From positions 124,001 to 188,000 of the forward strand of contig JAIUNI010000006.1 in assembly GCA_020161935.1 (NCBI GenBank): a stretch of DNA of 64,000 nucleotides, given 5' to 3'. Positions 1-11,600 of this stretch are shown here, piece by piece. Made by a program: the position numbers and the translations under genes. The stretch comes from Chloroflexota bacterium. GTDB lineage: Bacteria > Chloroflexota > Anaerolineae > Aggregatilineales > Phototrophicaceae. How positions within the stretch are numbered: the stretch's first letter is position 1; the number at the start of each line of letters is the position of its first letter. The notes beneath the pieces were generated by a model, which made no database searches, was not told the origin of the DNA, and was given only the letters and a program-made list of their open reading frames with translations.

Positions 1-530
1 TAAAACTTGCCACTTTTAACTTGAAACTATTTTTCAGGTTTATTTTCCGTTTGTGCCACAAACCATTTTCCAACCATTCCCCAACCGCCTTAACAGTCCC
101 ACTCCCTCAAAATGGTTAACGCCAAGCCTTGCTAAAAGTGACCAAATGTTCTGACAAATGTTCACCCTTTCGCAGCACATTTCGCTTAAGCTATTGAATG
201 GACGTAGGGGTTTGGCGATGACAAACCCTCGCTTTTTTACCCGCCGCACCTTAACAACCCGATCCTTGGCGTTCTCTGTCTAGCTTGGCGCATTGTGCCT
301 AGCCTCCTGTGGATGGCGACTCGTATTCGCCTTTGACTGGTAATTCGTCGCGCTGCCTGTGCCGCCTCTGCTGCTTGTTCCGTATATTGTGCTTTTGGGG
401 TGATGATGGACAACTCACATTTGCTCTTGTCTTGGACTGTCAACTGAAAACTGTTGACTGATAACTACTTTTGCAGTTTTTCGCGATTGCTCCCTCAAAT
501 GTTGCAAATGTGGCAAAAACGAAGTTGTAA

Positions 531-559
531 CAACTGCAACAACTGCAACAACTGCAACA
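531..559. repeat. 9-bp tandem repeat (CAACTGCAA)n
   Basis: About three head-to-tail copies of CAACTGCAA, preceded by the related TTGTAA. The unit shares AACTG with the longer array at 733-879, so both may have arisen from the same slippage-prone seed. Confidence 0.8.
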
Positions 560-732
560 TTTATGACGTTTGAAACCATGATGTCGCCGACGACTTCGCC
601 GCCATCGCCGACACAAAAATCTTGAAACGGCATCCAAAAATATTCCGAATCCGACGAATTTGCAGAATTTTCCGAATCAAAAGGCATCAACCAGCATTGA
701 TTCACTGGAAACTCTCTACCAGTCTTTATCTG

Positions 733-879
733 ACAACTGCCAACTGACAACTGCCAACTGATAACTGCCAACTGATAACCGACAACTGATAACTGACAAC
801 TGACAACTGGAAACTGATAACTGATAACTGATAACTGATAACTGATAACTGCCAACTGATAACTGACAACTGACAACTG
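733..879. repeat. 7-bp tandem array NNAACTG, 21 units
   Basis: Exactly 147 bp can be parsed as 21 consecutive heptamers ending AACTG (one unit reads AACCG). The first two bases vary among AC, CC, AT and GA. Because 7 is not a multiple of 3, every frame reads the same 7-residue peptide period (rich in Gln-Leu-Ser-Val on the minus strand). Arrays of this type are common in Chloroflexota and cyanobacterial intergenic DNA (family knowledge). It lacks the unit length and spacers of a CRISPR array. Confidence 0.9.
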
Positions 880-891
880 AATTGGCACCCT

Positions 892-912
892 GCCGCCGCC
901 GCCGCCGCCGCC
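892..912. repeat. GCC trinucleotide run (7 copies)
   Basis: Seven uninterrupted GCC triplets just downstream of the transporter stop codon; a simple microsatellite likely to vary in length between strains. Confidence 0.85.
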
Positions 913-955
913 AATTTCGACAACGCTTGGCGTACTTGGCGACTCGTATTCGCCT

Positions 956-1882
956 TTAATTTGTGACTGCCGCCTTCTTCTGGATTGGCACGCGCCGGAT
1001 AATCGCGATCATACCGATCACAACTGCCGCCGCGCCCAACATGAGTGGCGTAATCTGTTCGCCCAGAAACAACCCTGACCAAATAATCGTCAGGAAGGCT
1101 TGGATCAACTGCACTTGCCCGACCCGCGCGATCCCGCCCAGCGCCAACCCTCGGTACCACGCGAAGAAACCGAGGAACATGCTGAAGACGCAGGTGTAGG
1201 CAAAACCCAACCACGCTGTCGGGCTAGCATTCAGTCCATTCTGCACAACCGAATTCGCCACAGGGATGATAATGAACGGAAACGATACGATCAGCGCCCA
1301 ACAAATTGTCTGCCAACTGCCCATCTCGCGAGACATGCGCCCGCCTTCTACATACCCGATGCTCGCAATAATCACCGCGCCGAGCATCGCCAGATCACCC
1401 GCCACCAACCCTTCGCTGCTCGAAAACAGCACGAAGCCGATCACCGTCCCGGAGCCGATCAGCGCCGCGACCCAGAACAACGGGGCAGGGCGGTCGCCGT
1501 CCCACAGCGCGCTGACGATGGCAACCGCCATCGGTAATAAGCCGTTCATAAGCGCTCCATGCGAGGCCGGAACCTGCCGCAGCGCCCACGACGACAGCAG
1601 TGGGAAACCGACCACCACGCCCAGCGCGACCACCAGCAGCCGAATGGCTTGTCGGCGGGTGGGGATTGGCTGGCGCGTTACGAGGAGCAGGATACCCGCG
1701 AGGCAGGCCGCTACGACTGCCCGCCCAAGTCCAACGAACGTCGTATCAAGGTCGTGTACCGCGAGGCGTGTCATCGGCAGCGTGAAGCTAAAAATAAACA
1801 CACCGAGGAAGCCGAATATGAATCCCCGTGTTTCGCGGCTCAGGCGCGTGGTTTGGGGGATTGCTGCCGTTGAAGATTGCAT
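956..1882 (-). CDS. EamA/DMT-family inner-membrane transporter
   Basis: A 308-residue protein with about ten hydrophobic segments arranged as two EamA halves (about residues 22-150 and 160-300), the layout of drug/metabolite transporters of the RhaT/YdcZ/PecM superfamily. These export or import small metabolites across the cytoplasmic membrane; the substrate cannot be read from sequence. The length is typical. The ATG at 1882 is the first start and precedes the first membrane segment; no strong Shine-Dalgarno is visible. It stands alone, divergent from the FG-GAP gene that starts at 2070. Confidence 0.85.
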   Translation of the reverse strand: MQSSTAAIPQTTRLSRETRGFIFGFLGVFIFSFTLPMTRLAVHDLDTTFVGLGRAVVAACLAGILLLVTRQPIPTRRQAIRLLVVALGVVVGFPLLSSWALRQVPASHGALMNGLLPMAVAIVSALWDGDRPAPLFWVAALIGSGTVIGFVLFSSSEGLVAGDLAMLGAVIIASIGYVEGGRMSREMGSWQTICWALIVSFPFIIIPVANSVVQNGLNASPTAWLGFAYTCVFSMFLGFFAWYRGLALGGIARVGQVQLIQAFLTIIWSGLFLGEQITPLMLGAAAVVIGMIAIIRRVPIQKKAAVTN

Positions 1883-2069
1883 GAAGGTGTACTTTCAAAA
1901 TAGTGATGACCCATTTTTGAAGCATACTCATCCTGCAACCCAATTGAAGTGCCAGCTAAGGCCATTGACTATAACAAGTTGTAATCCTGTTTCCAGTTCG
2001 ACACCCTTACCAGAGTTAGCTAAACTAATCTACAGTAATCAAATAATCATTATCATCACGACAAAGTTC

Positions 2070-3440
2070 ATGTTTATTAATCGCACCGAATTAATTCATC
2101 GTAATCTCGCACAATTTAATTATGGCGTAGCCGTAACCGATATTGATGGTGACGGCGCGTTTGAATGGGTCATCGCCGGTTACGGTTTCCCCAATACCGT
2201 TCTGAAATGGTCAGGCGAAGGCTATGAAAATGTCACGCCAGCTTCCCTCGCCGATGCCGGACGGCAGGCTATCGGGCTTGCTGCCGCCGACTTGGATGGT
2301 GACGGCGATGAGGAACTGTACATCCTGAACACTGACAGCTTTCAGGGCAAGAAGTTGTTCGCGGATCGTCTCTTTGACCGCAGTGAAGGCGAATGGACAG
2401 ACTTATTCGCTTTACCCGCCCACCGCAGCGTCATGAACTTAACGGCTGGCCGCTCGGTCATTGCTGTTGATCGCAATGGCGACGGCCTGTACGGTTTTTT
2501 CGTCGCCAACTACGGTGGTCCGATGCGTCTCTATGAACTTGACGAGGACGGTCGCTTACAGGATGTCGCGCCGCAGGTTGGCCTCGCCCTGACCACCGGC
2601 GGACGCAGCGCCGTATCGCTCCCGCTGCTCACCACACGCATGGATATTTTTGTCGGCAACGAAAACGGCGCGAACTTCTTATTCCTGAATACAGGCGAGG
2701 GCAACTTCGAGGAAGTCGCTGAAATGGCCTTGCTTTCGGATGCGGGTGAACATGCTCGCGGCATCGCCATTCTGGATGCCAACGACGACGGTTTGTTCGA
2801 TATTATCTGTGGTAATTGGGAGGGTCGGAGCCGCCTTTTCCTGCAAAACTTTGGCGGTACGTTTGAAGATGCCGCCCCGCCCCAGATGGCAGCCCCCAGT
2901 CGTGTTCGCACCGTCATCGTCGCCGACTTCGACAACGACGGCTATGAGGAAATATTCTTTAACAACATCGGGGAAGCCAACCGTCTGTTTGCCCGCGGTC
3001 AGGGTAATTGGGTGCTGGCTGATGCTGGTGACGCGCTTGAACCCGGCGGCCTCGGCACAGGCGCAGCCGTCGCGGATATGGATGGTGACGGTCGGCTGGA
3101 ACTGCTGATCGCTCACGGCGAAAGCATCATGCAGCCGCTCACGCTGTACCATACGCCGGATAATGGCAACCACTGGCTGCGTATCCTCCCGCTCACCATC
3201 AACGGTGCGCCGGCTCGTGGAGCGCTCGTCACCCTGACGGCCGGTGGCCGCACCCAGCGCCGCGTAATCGACAGCGGCAGCGGCTACCTCTGCCAGATGG
3301 AACCGGTTGCCCATTTCGGCTTGGGTGGCATCGCCCAAATCGACCGTGTTGAAGTGCGCTGGCCGGATGGGGCTGTCTTCACCTTAAACCGCCCCGGTGC
3401 GGATCAAACGATTAAAGTTCAGCATCCTTACGGGTTTTAA
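2070..3440 (+). CDS. FG-GAP/VCBS repeat protein with C-terminal ASPIC/UnbV domain (CRTAC1 family)
   Basis: A 456-residue protein with repeated calcium-binding-like motifs of the D-x-D-G-D-G type (for example DIDGDGAFEW, DLDGDGDEEL, DRNGDGLYG, DFDNDGYEE, DMDGDGRLEL), which mark blades of an integrin-type beta propeller. The last ~75 residues (GNHWLRI...RVEVRWPDG) match the ASPIC/UnbV domain of CRTAC1-like proteins. The frame is open further upstream (from 1266) but overlaps the transporter antisense and has unlike composition, so I start at the ATG at 2070. No clear signal peptide is seen, unusual for this usually extracellular family. A hairpin terminator follows at 3507. Confidence 0.85.
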   Translation: MFINRTELIHRNLAQFNYGVAVTDIDGDGAFEWVIAGYGFPNTVLKWSGEGYENVTPASLADAGRQAIGLAAADLDGDGDEELYILNTDSFQGKKLFADRLFDRSEGEWTDLFALPAHRSVMNLTAGRSVIAVDRNGDGLYGFFVANYGGPMRLYELDEDGRLQDVAPQVGLALTTGGRSAVSLPLLTTRMDIFVGNENGANFLFLNTGEGNFEEVAEMALLSDAGEHARGIAILDANDDGLFDIICGNWEGRSRLFLQNFGGTFEDAAPPQMAAPSRVRTVIVADFDNDGYEEIFFNNIGEANRLFARGQGNWVLADAGDALEPGGLGTGAAVADMDGDGRLELLIAHGESIMQPLTLYHTPDNGNHWLRILPLTINGAPARGALVTLTAGGRTQRRVIDSGSGYLCQMEPVAHFGLGGIAQIDRVEVRWPDGAVFTLNRPGADQTIKVQHPYGF

Positions 3441-3506
3441 TGCGGTAAGGAAAATCTCTCCTTCCCAAACGGGAATTTTCACCTCCTGAATTTGATGCCG
3501 TTTGTT

Positions 3507-3535
3507 ACCCCTGCTGTATGTAATTAAGCAGGGGT
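3507..3535 (+). terminator. Hairpin terminator after the FG-GAP gene
   Basis: A perfect 9-bp stem (ACCCCTGCT / AGCAGGGGT) with an 11-nt loop followed by TCATTTGATTT, 67 bp after the stop codon at 3440. It is T-rich rather than an unbroken T run, so efficiency is uncertain. Confidence 0.6.
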
Positions 3536-3718
3536 TCATTTGATTTATCTATTTGATAATTATGTTTATAACCATTGAATACTCCATTATGTATATGGGT
3601 ATTGAAAATTGATAAACATTGGTTAAAATAGAATTATCGAGTTTGATGTGATGATGTATAACAATTGTTGTGATCGGCACATCTAATCAGCAGTTGTCTG
3701 GCACTTTGAGGGAACTAC

Positions 3719-5554
3719 ATGATAATGGAAAAACGTATTCTCCAATTCATTCGCGAAAACCCAATTCCATTTTTAGCGCTGTTTGGTCTCGCTCTAGGAG
3801 CAGTCGTTCGCTTTGGTGCAGGGCGTGTTGACCTTGCCGATCTCATTTGGCTCGCCACGCTGGTTATCGGTGGTGCGCCGGTCGTCTACGAAACTACGAA
3901 GGGGATGCTGAAGGGTGACTTCGCATCCGATGTCGTCGCGATGCTGGCGATTATCGCGGCGGTGCTGACGCAGGAGTATTTCGCGGGCGTGATTATCGTC
4001 CTCATGCAGTCGGGTGGGGAGGCGCTCGAAAGTTACAGCCTGCGCCGTGCTTCGTCCTCCCTCGAAAAGCTGCTCGCCCGTGCGCCGCGTACCGCGCATC
4101 GCCGGACGGATACGCGCATTGAGGATATTCAGGTCGAGCAGGTGCAAATCGGCGATACGTTGGTGGTTCGCCCCGGCGACCTGATCCCGGTTGATGGTAA
4201 GCTGCTTTCGGCACAAGCGGAAGTGGATGAGGCCGCCCTCACGGGTGAGCCGCTGGCCGCGCCCAAGAAAGCTGGCGGTGTCCTGCTGAGTGGCAGCGTC
4301 AACGTGGGGGATGCCTTCGAGATGCAGGCTAGCCAACTGAGCGTCGATAGTAAGTACGCCAAGATTGTTGAGCTGGTACGCAAGGCACAGGAGGAAAAGC
4401 CGCCACTGCAACGCCTCGCTGACCGTTACGCTGTGTGGTTCACGCCGGTTACGCTGGTGATGTGCGCCCTCGGTTGGTTGATTACGGGTAATCCCCATAC
4501 TATCTTGTCGGTGCTGGTTGTCGCCACGCCTTGCCCGCTGATTCTTGCGGTTCCGGTCGCCATCATCAGCGGTATCAATCGAGCAGCCAGCTTTGGGATT
4601 ATCGTCAAAGGCGGTACGGCTATCGAGCAAATTGGCCGCGCGCAGGCGATTGTTTTTGACAAGACGGGTACGCTGACCTACGGCAAGCCGACCGTCCAGA
4701 AGATCATTCCCTTTAACGGTCGCCCTCCGGTTGAGATCATGCGGTTAGCGGGTGGGGCGGAACAGCTTTCCGGTCATGTGCTGGCGCAGTCTCTCGCTCA
4801 AGCGGCGCTCAAACAAAACGGCGCTTTACCGATGCCCACCCACGTCCATGAAGTCGCCGGACACGGTATCGAGGCGGAAGTTGAAGGCCATCATATCGCG
4901 ATTGGTTCGCCCAAATTCATCGCCGATACCACGGGGCGAGCGATTGAACCGGAGCGACTCACCGACAGCGAACTTTCGGCCTATATATCCATCGACTGCA
5001 AACCGGCGGGTGTTGTCTCGTTTAGCGACCAACTTCGCCCCGGTGTCCCTGATCTGATGACGCGCTTACGCGGGCTTGGGATTAACCATATCGCCATGCT
5101 CACGGGGGATCGGGCTTCTCACGCGCGGAAGGTTGCCCAAGCGGCTCACCTTGATAGTTTCGAGGCTGGCTTGCTGCCGGAGGATAAAGTCACGGCAGTA
5201 AATAAGCTCAAGCAGAAGTACAACTCCATCGTCATGGTGGGCGACGGCATCAATGATGCCCCCGCGCTGGCGACCGCTACGGTCGGGGTGGCGATGGGCG
5301 CTCACGGTACGGGTATCTCGGCTGAGGCGGCGGATATTGTCTTGATGGTGGACGATGTCAGCCGTGTGGCGGACGCAGTGGAAACCGGTCAGCGGATGGT
5401 GCGGGTCGCCAAGCAGAGTATCTACGTCGGGCTGGGGTTAAGCCTCGGCTTGATGGTGCTGGCGGCTTTGGGTGTCATCCCGCCAGCGGTCGGTGCGCTC
5501 CTTCAAGAAGCGATTGATGTGGCTGTTATCGTGAATGGTTTACGGGCGCGTTAA
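3719..5554 (+). CDS. P1B-type heavy-metal translocating P-type ATPase
   Basis: A 611-residue metal-pumping ATPase of the cytoplasmic membrane. Visible motifs: actuator loop TGEP (175-178), metal-site motif T-P-C-P-L in a membrane helix (270-274), phosphorylation site DKTGT (Asp314), and hinge GDGINDAP (508-515). It has no N-terminal metal-binding domain. The usual His-Pro nucleotide-site motif is present as S-G-H-V-L-A (351-356), with Val in place of Pro. C-terminal QEAIDVAVIVNGLRA is typical of the TPCPL subgroup. The metal (Zn, Cd, Co, Mn) cannot be assigned. It stands alone and its stop abuts the convergent methyltransferase. Confidence 0.9.
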   Translation: MIMEKRILQFIRENPIPFLALFGLALGAVVRFGAGRVDLADLIWLATLVIGGAPVVYETTKGMLKGDFASDVVAMLAIIAAVLTQEYFAGVIIVLMQSGGEALESYSLRRASSSLEKLLARAPRTAHRRTDTRIEDIQVEQVQIGDTLVVRPGDLIPVDGKLLSAQAEVDEAALTGEPLAAPKKAGGVLLSGSVNVGDAFEMQASQLSVDSKYAKIVELVRKAQEEKPPLQRLADRYAVWFTPVTLVMCALGWLITGNPHTILSVLVVATPCPLILAVPVAIISGINRAASFGIIVKGGTAIEQIGRAQAIVFDKTGTLTYGKPTVQKIIPFNGRPPVEIMRLAGGAEQLSGHVLAQSLAQAALKQNGALPMPTHVHEVAGHGIEAEVEGHHIAIGSPKFIADTTGRAIEPERLTDSELSAYISIDCKPAGVVSFSDQLRPGVPDLMTRLRGLGINHIAMLTGDRASHARKVAQAAHLDSFEAGLLPEDKVTAVNKLKQKYNSIVMVGDGINDAPALATATVGVAMGAHGTGISAEAADIVLMVDDVSRVADAVETGQRMVRVAKQSIYVGLGLSLGLMVLAALGVIPPAVGALLQEAIDVAVIVNGLRAR

Positions 5555-6364
5555 TCAGGCCGATTTCGAACCGATTGTAATCAGGTGGGGGCTAGCGCCG
5601 ATCAGCGTGGCCTCCGCCTCGGTTATTTGGAGCAGTTCCAGTACAAAAACTCGGAGCTGCGGGTTTTCCCACTTGGTCATGAAATCATTGTCGGCCCACG
5701 CTACACCTTCTACTGCGAGCGAGGCTTTCCACGTAAAACCAGCCTCTTCCATCTCGGCGGGTACTTCTTCCGGTTTATGAAAATACGCGGTCGTGAAGTA
5801 ACCCGGTTTGCGAGACGGGTTGCGGTGCTGACCTGTCGTTAGTGTTTGCTTGAGCGTCCCGGCGAAATCATCATCCAGTACAAAGTTACGACCGAAGCCG
5901 TCGATCATACTGGCGAAGCGGGAAATGGTCGCCGCGAAAACCTGCCCACCCGGTTTGAGCACGCGGTAGGCTTCTTTGAAGGCTTGAACACGGTCTTCCC
6001 GTTCGGTCAGGTGGTAAAGCGGCCCGAACAACAGAACCGCGTCGGCGCTGTTATCCGCGAAGTCCACATGCCGCGCATCACCAACACGAACGCTGGCAAG
6101 CGGGAAATCCGGCTGCTTGGTGGAGGATTCTTCGGCCTGCTGAACATGCAGGGGCATCAAATCCACCAGATGAACTTGATAGCCAGCTTTAGCAAGGGGC
6201 AGGGCGTAAATACCCGCGCCACCACCGATGTCATAGATGACACCCTTATTAGGCAGGTAACGGTTGAGAATGTCGCGGGTGCGGACTTGTTCCAGTTCGC
6301 TCGCGCCAGTGGTTAAACGGTTCTGTTCCTTGCCCAAGTTGTAATATGCCGCGATCTCATCCAT
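5555..6364 (-). CDS. Class I SAM-dependent methyltransferase
   Basis: A 269-residue protein. Motif I is VIYDIGGGAGIYALPLA, the glycine-rich SAM-binding loop; an acidic residue follows in VHLVDLMP, and VGDARHVDFADNSADAVLLFGPLYHL supplies motifs II-III. This is the Rossmann fold of small-molecule (UbiE/BioC-like) methyltransferases; the substrate is unknown. The ATG at 6364 has GGAG six bases upstream, which favours it over the in-frame TTG four codons earlier. It is convergent with the metal ATPase; the stop codons are adjacent. Confidence 0.85.
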   Translation of the reverse strand: MDEIAAYYNLGKEQNRLTTGASELEQVRTRDILNRYLPNKGVIYDIGGGAGIYALPLAKAGYQVHLVDLMPLHVQQAEESSTKQPDFPLASVRVGDARHVDFADNSADAVLLFGPLYHLTEREDRVQAFKEAYRVLKPGGQVFAATISRFASMIDGFGRNFVLDDDFAGTLKQTLTTGQHRNPSRKPGYFTTAYFHKPEEVPAEMEEAGFTWKASLAVEGVAWADNDFMTKWENPQLRVFVLELLQITEAEATLIGASPHLITIGSKSA

Positions 6365-6438
6365 TTGCTGCTCCAAAGAAATAGAGGTGAGGCGGCTAGT
6401 GTATAAAGTTTTTAAGGATTATGAAGGGTCAAATGGTT

Positions 6439-7017
6439 TCAAGCATGATGGTTAATCGCCTGCTTGAGTGACCCATACGCTTGGCGGAGAAGTTCTTCAC
6501 AACGCAGCCAATCGGCAGTCGGGTTCGTTGAGGTTCGACCGGTGATGGTATCGAGAACGTTGTTGGCTTCGACCCTTAGTTGACCCGATTGAGCAGCCTG
6601 ATCGTGGGTGATGCTAAAGATGGTGGCATGTAAAGCGGTCATGGTTTCGATGAACGGGGTTTTTTCCGTTTGACCGACTAAGCGGCGGTGGTCATCCCAA
6701 TAGCGGGCTTCAAGGGCTGCGGCCTGTTCCGGCTCGAAGGTGAGGCCGGAGTAACGGTGGGCGAGGCGGTAAAACTTGCTCAGATTGGTGAGGATAGCGG
6801 CTTCGTCGTGTTCTTTGGGAACCCACGCGACCGAGGCGCGGGTGATGTAGTAGGCCGCCAGCAGCGAGACAGGGAAGGGGATGTGGAACTGTTCCTGCGC
6901 CAGCGCCACGACGACCCTCAGCAGCCTTAACCATGCCCGATCATAGTAGGCTTTCCAGCCTTCGACCTCGAAATGCGCGACCCGTTCAGGACTGAATTGA
7001 AAACGCTGTGCGGTCAT
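6439..7017 (-). CDS. Conserved-looking protein of unknown function
   Basis: A 192-residue soluble, mostly helical protein that I do not recognise. It has an aromatic-rich N-terminal segment (FEVEGWKAYYDRAW) followed by a long helical stretch and no signal peptide. The ATG has GGGGAGA at good spacing. It lies 74 bp upstream of the methyltransferase gene on the same strand, so the two may be co-transcribed. Confidence 0.7.
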   Translation of the reverse strand: MTAQRFQFSPERVAHFEVEGWKAYYDRAWLRLLRVVVALAQEQFHIPFPVSLLAAYYITRASVAWVPKEHDEAAILTNLSKFYRLAHRYSGLTFEPEQAAALEARYWDDHRRLVGQTEKTPFIETMTALHATIFSITHDQAAQSGQLRVEANNVLDTITGRTSTNPTADWLRCEELLRQAYGSLKQAINHHA

Positions 7018-7112
7018 TATCTCCCCCTATCATGCGTGATCTCCTGTTTATTACGCATGACAGGGGCGAGTTGGATGTGTGAATGCTATTTAGCGGTATG
7101 GCACCGATGACA

Positions 7113-8441
<1,329 letters not shown>

Positions 8442-8634
8442 GAAAAATTTTCTCCTGTGTGGGCAACACTTTTGAGCAATTCCGTTTTGACTACCGATTG
8501 AGAGTTTACAGTTAAACGCCCCTTTTAGCGATTAACTTTTTAGTACCAAATAGGGTTGTTTTAGAAAGTTCGCAAATGTCGGAATTGTCGCAAATTTCGC
8601 AAACTTCCGCCGAATTGTCTGGCGGGAGGCTCCC

Positions 8635-11600
8635 TCATATCCGCCGAGTTGCTATTTTGTGGCGGCGGGAGGCCCGGCTACAACCGCTGAATTGGCATCC
8701 TTTCAGCGGATTGCTCCCGTAATACCACCGCTGACAGCGGTTCGGCGGATGCGAGGGAGCTTGCCGCCGACAGTAGTTACAAGTTTCAAGAAAAGACAAA
8801 GGCGATTGAACCGCCAAGTCGCCAAGAGCGCCAAGGAAATGCAGAGAAGAATAACAAAACGCAAAGGCGCAAGGAGGCAAAAGACGCAAAGATTTTAATA
8901 CAGAAGGCGAATACGAATCGCCAAGAGCGCCAAGAAAATACAGAGAAGTGTTTAACACAAAGACTCCAAGGCACAAGGACACAAAGTATAGATACAGCGT
9001 AGCACAGATTGATGTTGAAAGGGTGAACATTTGGTCTCTTTTAAGCGGGGAAGTTGCCAACCTTTTGAGGGATGATGCGGTGAGGATGGTTGGTGGAGGG
9101 TTAGGAAATGGTTTGTGGGTGAAAAATTCGAGGAGTTCAGCCGAGGTAGTTTTGAGGTCGCGGGTTGTTCCAGCTTGCCATGCTTGATCGTATGCGGTTT
9201 CACCGAGATCGGCTTTCATACGTTCGAAGATGTCTTTGCCGAGGACGCTCTTTAAGAACCACTGTGGTTGAGTGGCGGGGTGGGTGAACCACAAGGCCAA
9301 ACATTCGACCGCCCGTGTTTTTCCCCCATAGTGCCAGAGGATCAGGGCAGCGGGTGGAAGGCTGAGTGAAATGAATGCGATGTTTTCAGACATAATAGCA
9401 AAATTTAAGGCTTCTTTTAAAAATGTCGCTGCAGACGTGTATAGGTGTAAGCCGCATTTGGTAATGGCTTTTCCCCAGTCGGCAAATAGTTTGAGAAATG
9501 GGTTAACGGGGAGGTCGGATCGTAACGCTTTAGCGAATATAGTATCTGCTTTTGCAAAGTCGCCAGAGGTATTTGCCAGATAGCCAAACATCATACTAAA
9601 GATGCGAGTGTAATATGTACCAGCATATTCCCCTGATTTAACCGCATTTTTGAAATAGGTCTCTGCACTCTTAAAATCGCCACGCAAAAAACATAAGAAT
9701 CCCATACGTGCAGGAACAATTACCGTCATACGCCAGTTACCAAACTCCTGAGCAATTGTATAAGCTTCTTCCCCAAGTGATTCAGCTGCTTTATAGTTGC
9801 CGCGTGCAAGCTCTTGTGATGCAAGTTGATGAAGGCATGATACAAGGTTGATTCGATCATCAATTTGTAGGCAAATTCGATAACGTTCTTCTTGACACCT
9901 CACATCTTCATCTTTATTGCCTAGCAAACTATAAATAAAACTTGTTTCGTGCAGCAGCATCTCTACATAGTAAAGTTCATTTATTTGGCGAAAAAGGGCT
10001 AATGACTGTTCCAACCAGTCTATTGCTTCCACATCATCGTCAATGACCTGACCTAGGCTACGTAAAGCAAAAGCTTTCGCACGAATATTATCGGGAAAAT
10101 ATTCAGCAAAACGGAGCGTATTTCTGGCGCTATTTAGCGATTCTTCAGGTGTTTCTGATAAGGTTGTTTGAAGATAGAGTAGATAAGTTTGAACCTCATT
10201 TTCTGGTGTGGTTGAAATGTTCAAATCATTAATTGATTTAAGCAAGAAATCAACTAATTGATCTCGAACTGCAATTTCCACATAAACATGAAGTATTTCC
10301 CACATCTTATTCAAGATAGTGTAATCGCGACACTTAATTGCCCAGCTCCATGCTGAGCGGATGTTTTCGATGTTCATCTCTATTTCGCCGATAGCACGAG
10401 TTTGCTGACCTCCTTTGAGCCACGGCAGCCAAGTTTGCATGTATCGAGCAAAGACGGCAGCGTGAGCATCGCTGATGTTTTCAAGTTCACCAGATGTTTG
10501 AAGCTGTTCATACAGAATTTGTTGAATGAGGGGGTGAAGATCATAGCGGCCTTCACCGGTGACATGGATGAATGAATAATCGACGAGGCGGATGAGTACA
10601 TTAAGGGATGCGCCGGTTACATCCCGAAGTGCTGCCGAGGTGAAGCCGCCGCGAAAGATGGAAAGGGCGCGGAGAATGCGCTGGTCGCCGGATGAGAGGA
10701 GACTCCATGACTGCTCAAAAACGCGCTGAATGCTGTGGTGGCGTTCGGGCATATTTCGTAGGGGGGCAGCGATGGAATTTACATCGGTGCTGAGGTGCTG
10801 GATGATTTCTCGACTGGTGAAGGTGCGTAGAAGGGCAGCGGCTAACTCGATGGCGAGGGGCATTCCCTGCGTGAGTTGGCAGATATGCTGAATATCGGCG
10901 TTTGACTCTGCGGCCAATTTTATGCCCGCACGTGTGGCACAGAGCTTAAACAAGCGAATGGCATCAAACTCGTCAAGGCTTTCAATTGCTTGACGGTCAG
11001 GAAATGCCATACCGCTGACGGGTATGAGCCATTCCTCGTGCAGGTTTAATGGAATACGGGAGGTAGCGAGGATTTTGACATCCGGGGCGTGACGCAGGAT
11101 GGTCAGCAGGTCGGTTTGTGCGTCCAGAAGATGCTCAAAATTATCGAGCAGCAAGAGGAGTTTTTTGTGTTGTAGGAAGTCGAGCAGTTGTTGGAGGGGT
11201 TTGCCCGCGCCAGAGACCGGCAGACGGCAGGCTTGGGCAACCGCGCCGATGACTTGATCGGGTGCAGAAACCGGTTCCAGCGGGACGAAATAGACCCCTT
11301 GTTTGAAATGGGGTTGGGCTAACTCGGCGGCACAAATTGCGAGGCGGGTTTTGCCGATGCCGCCCATGCCGGCGAGTGTGACGAGGCGGCAGTCAGGATC
11401 GTTTAGGCGGGCGATTATGCTATCGAGTTCAGCTTCGCGGCCAACAAACGGGGTGGGTTGGGCAGGAAGGTTCGATTTCGAGGCAGTGGCTAATGGGGTG
11501 AAGGTTTCTTGGAGAAGGCGGAGGTCATGGGTTTTGGCGATGGCTTCAGAGCGTCTGCGAACATCTAATTTATCGAAAATGTTTTTGTTGTGCCATTTGA

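Larger units (their letters stand above)
1..955. other. Gene-free, repeat-rich region
   Basis: I see no believable gene here. The open frames present are products of short tandem repeats: a 9-bp repeat at 531-559, a 7-bp array at 733-879 and a GCC run at 892-912, plus looser AACTTG-type repeats at the very start that resemble those at 41825-41890. The repeats translate into monotonous peptides on either strand, which is a sign of non-coding origin. The region lies downstream of the minus-strand transporter that ends at 956. Confidence 0.7.

Noticed and set aside
733-879. Possible CRISPR array
   Set aside because: Units are 7 bp and directly adjacent, with no spacers and no cas genes in the window.
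415-888. Long minus-strand frame of 157 codons over the 7-bp array
   Set aside because: It is the translation of tandem repeats; the same peptide period appears in all frames, and there is no start signal or domain.
1266-2069. N-terminal extension of the FG-GAP gene
   Set aside because: This part is antisense to the EamA transporter, is Thr/Ser/Arg-rich and shows no domain; the propeller starts after the ATG at 2070.
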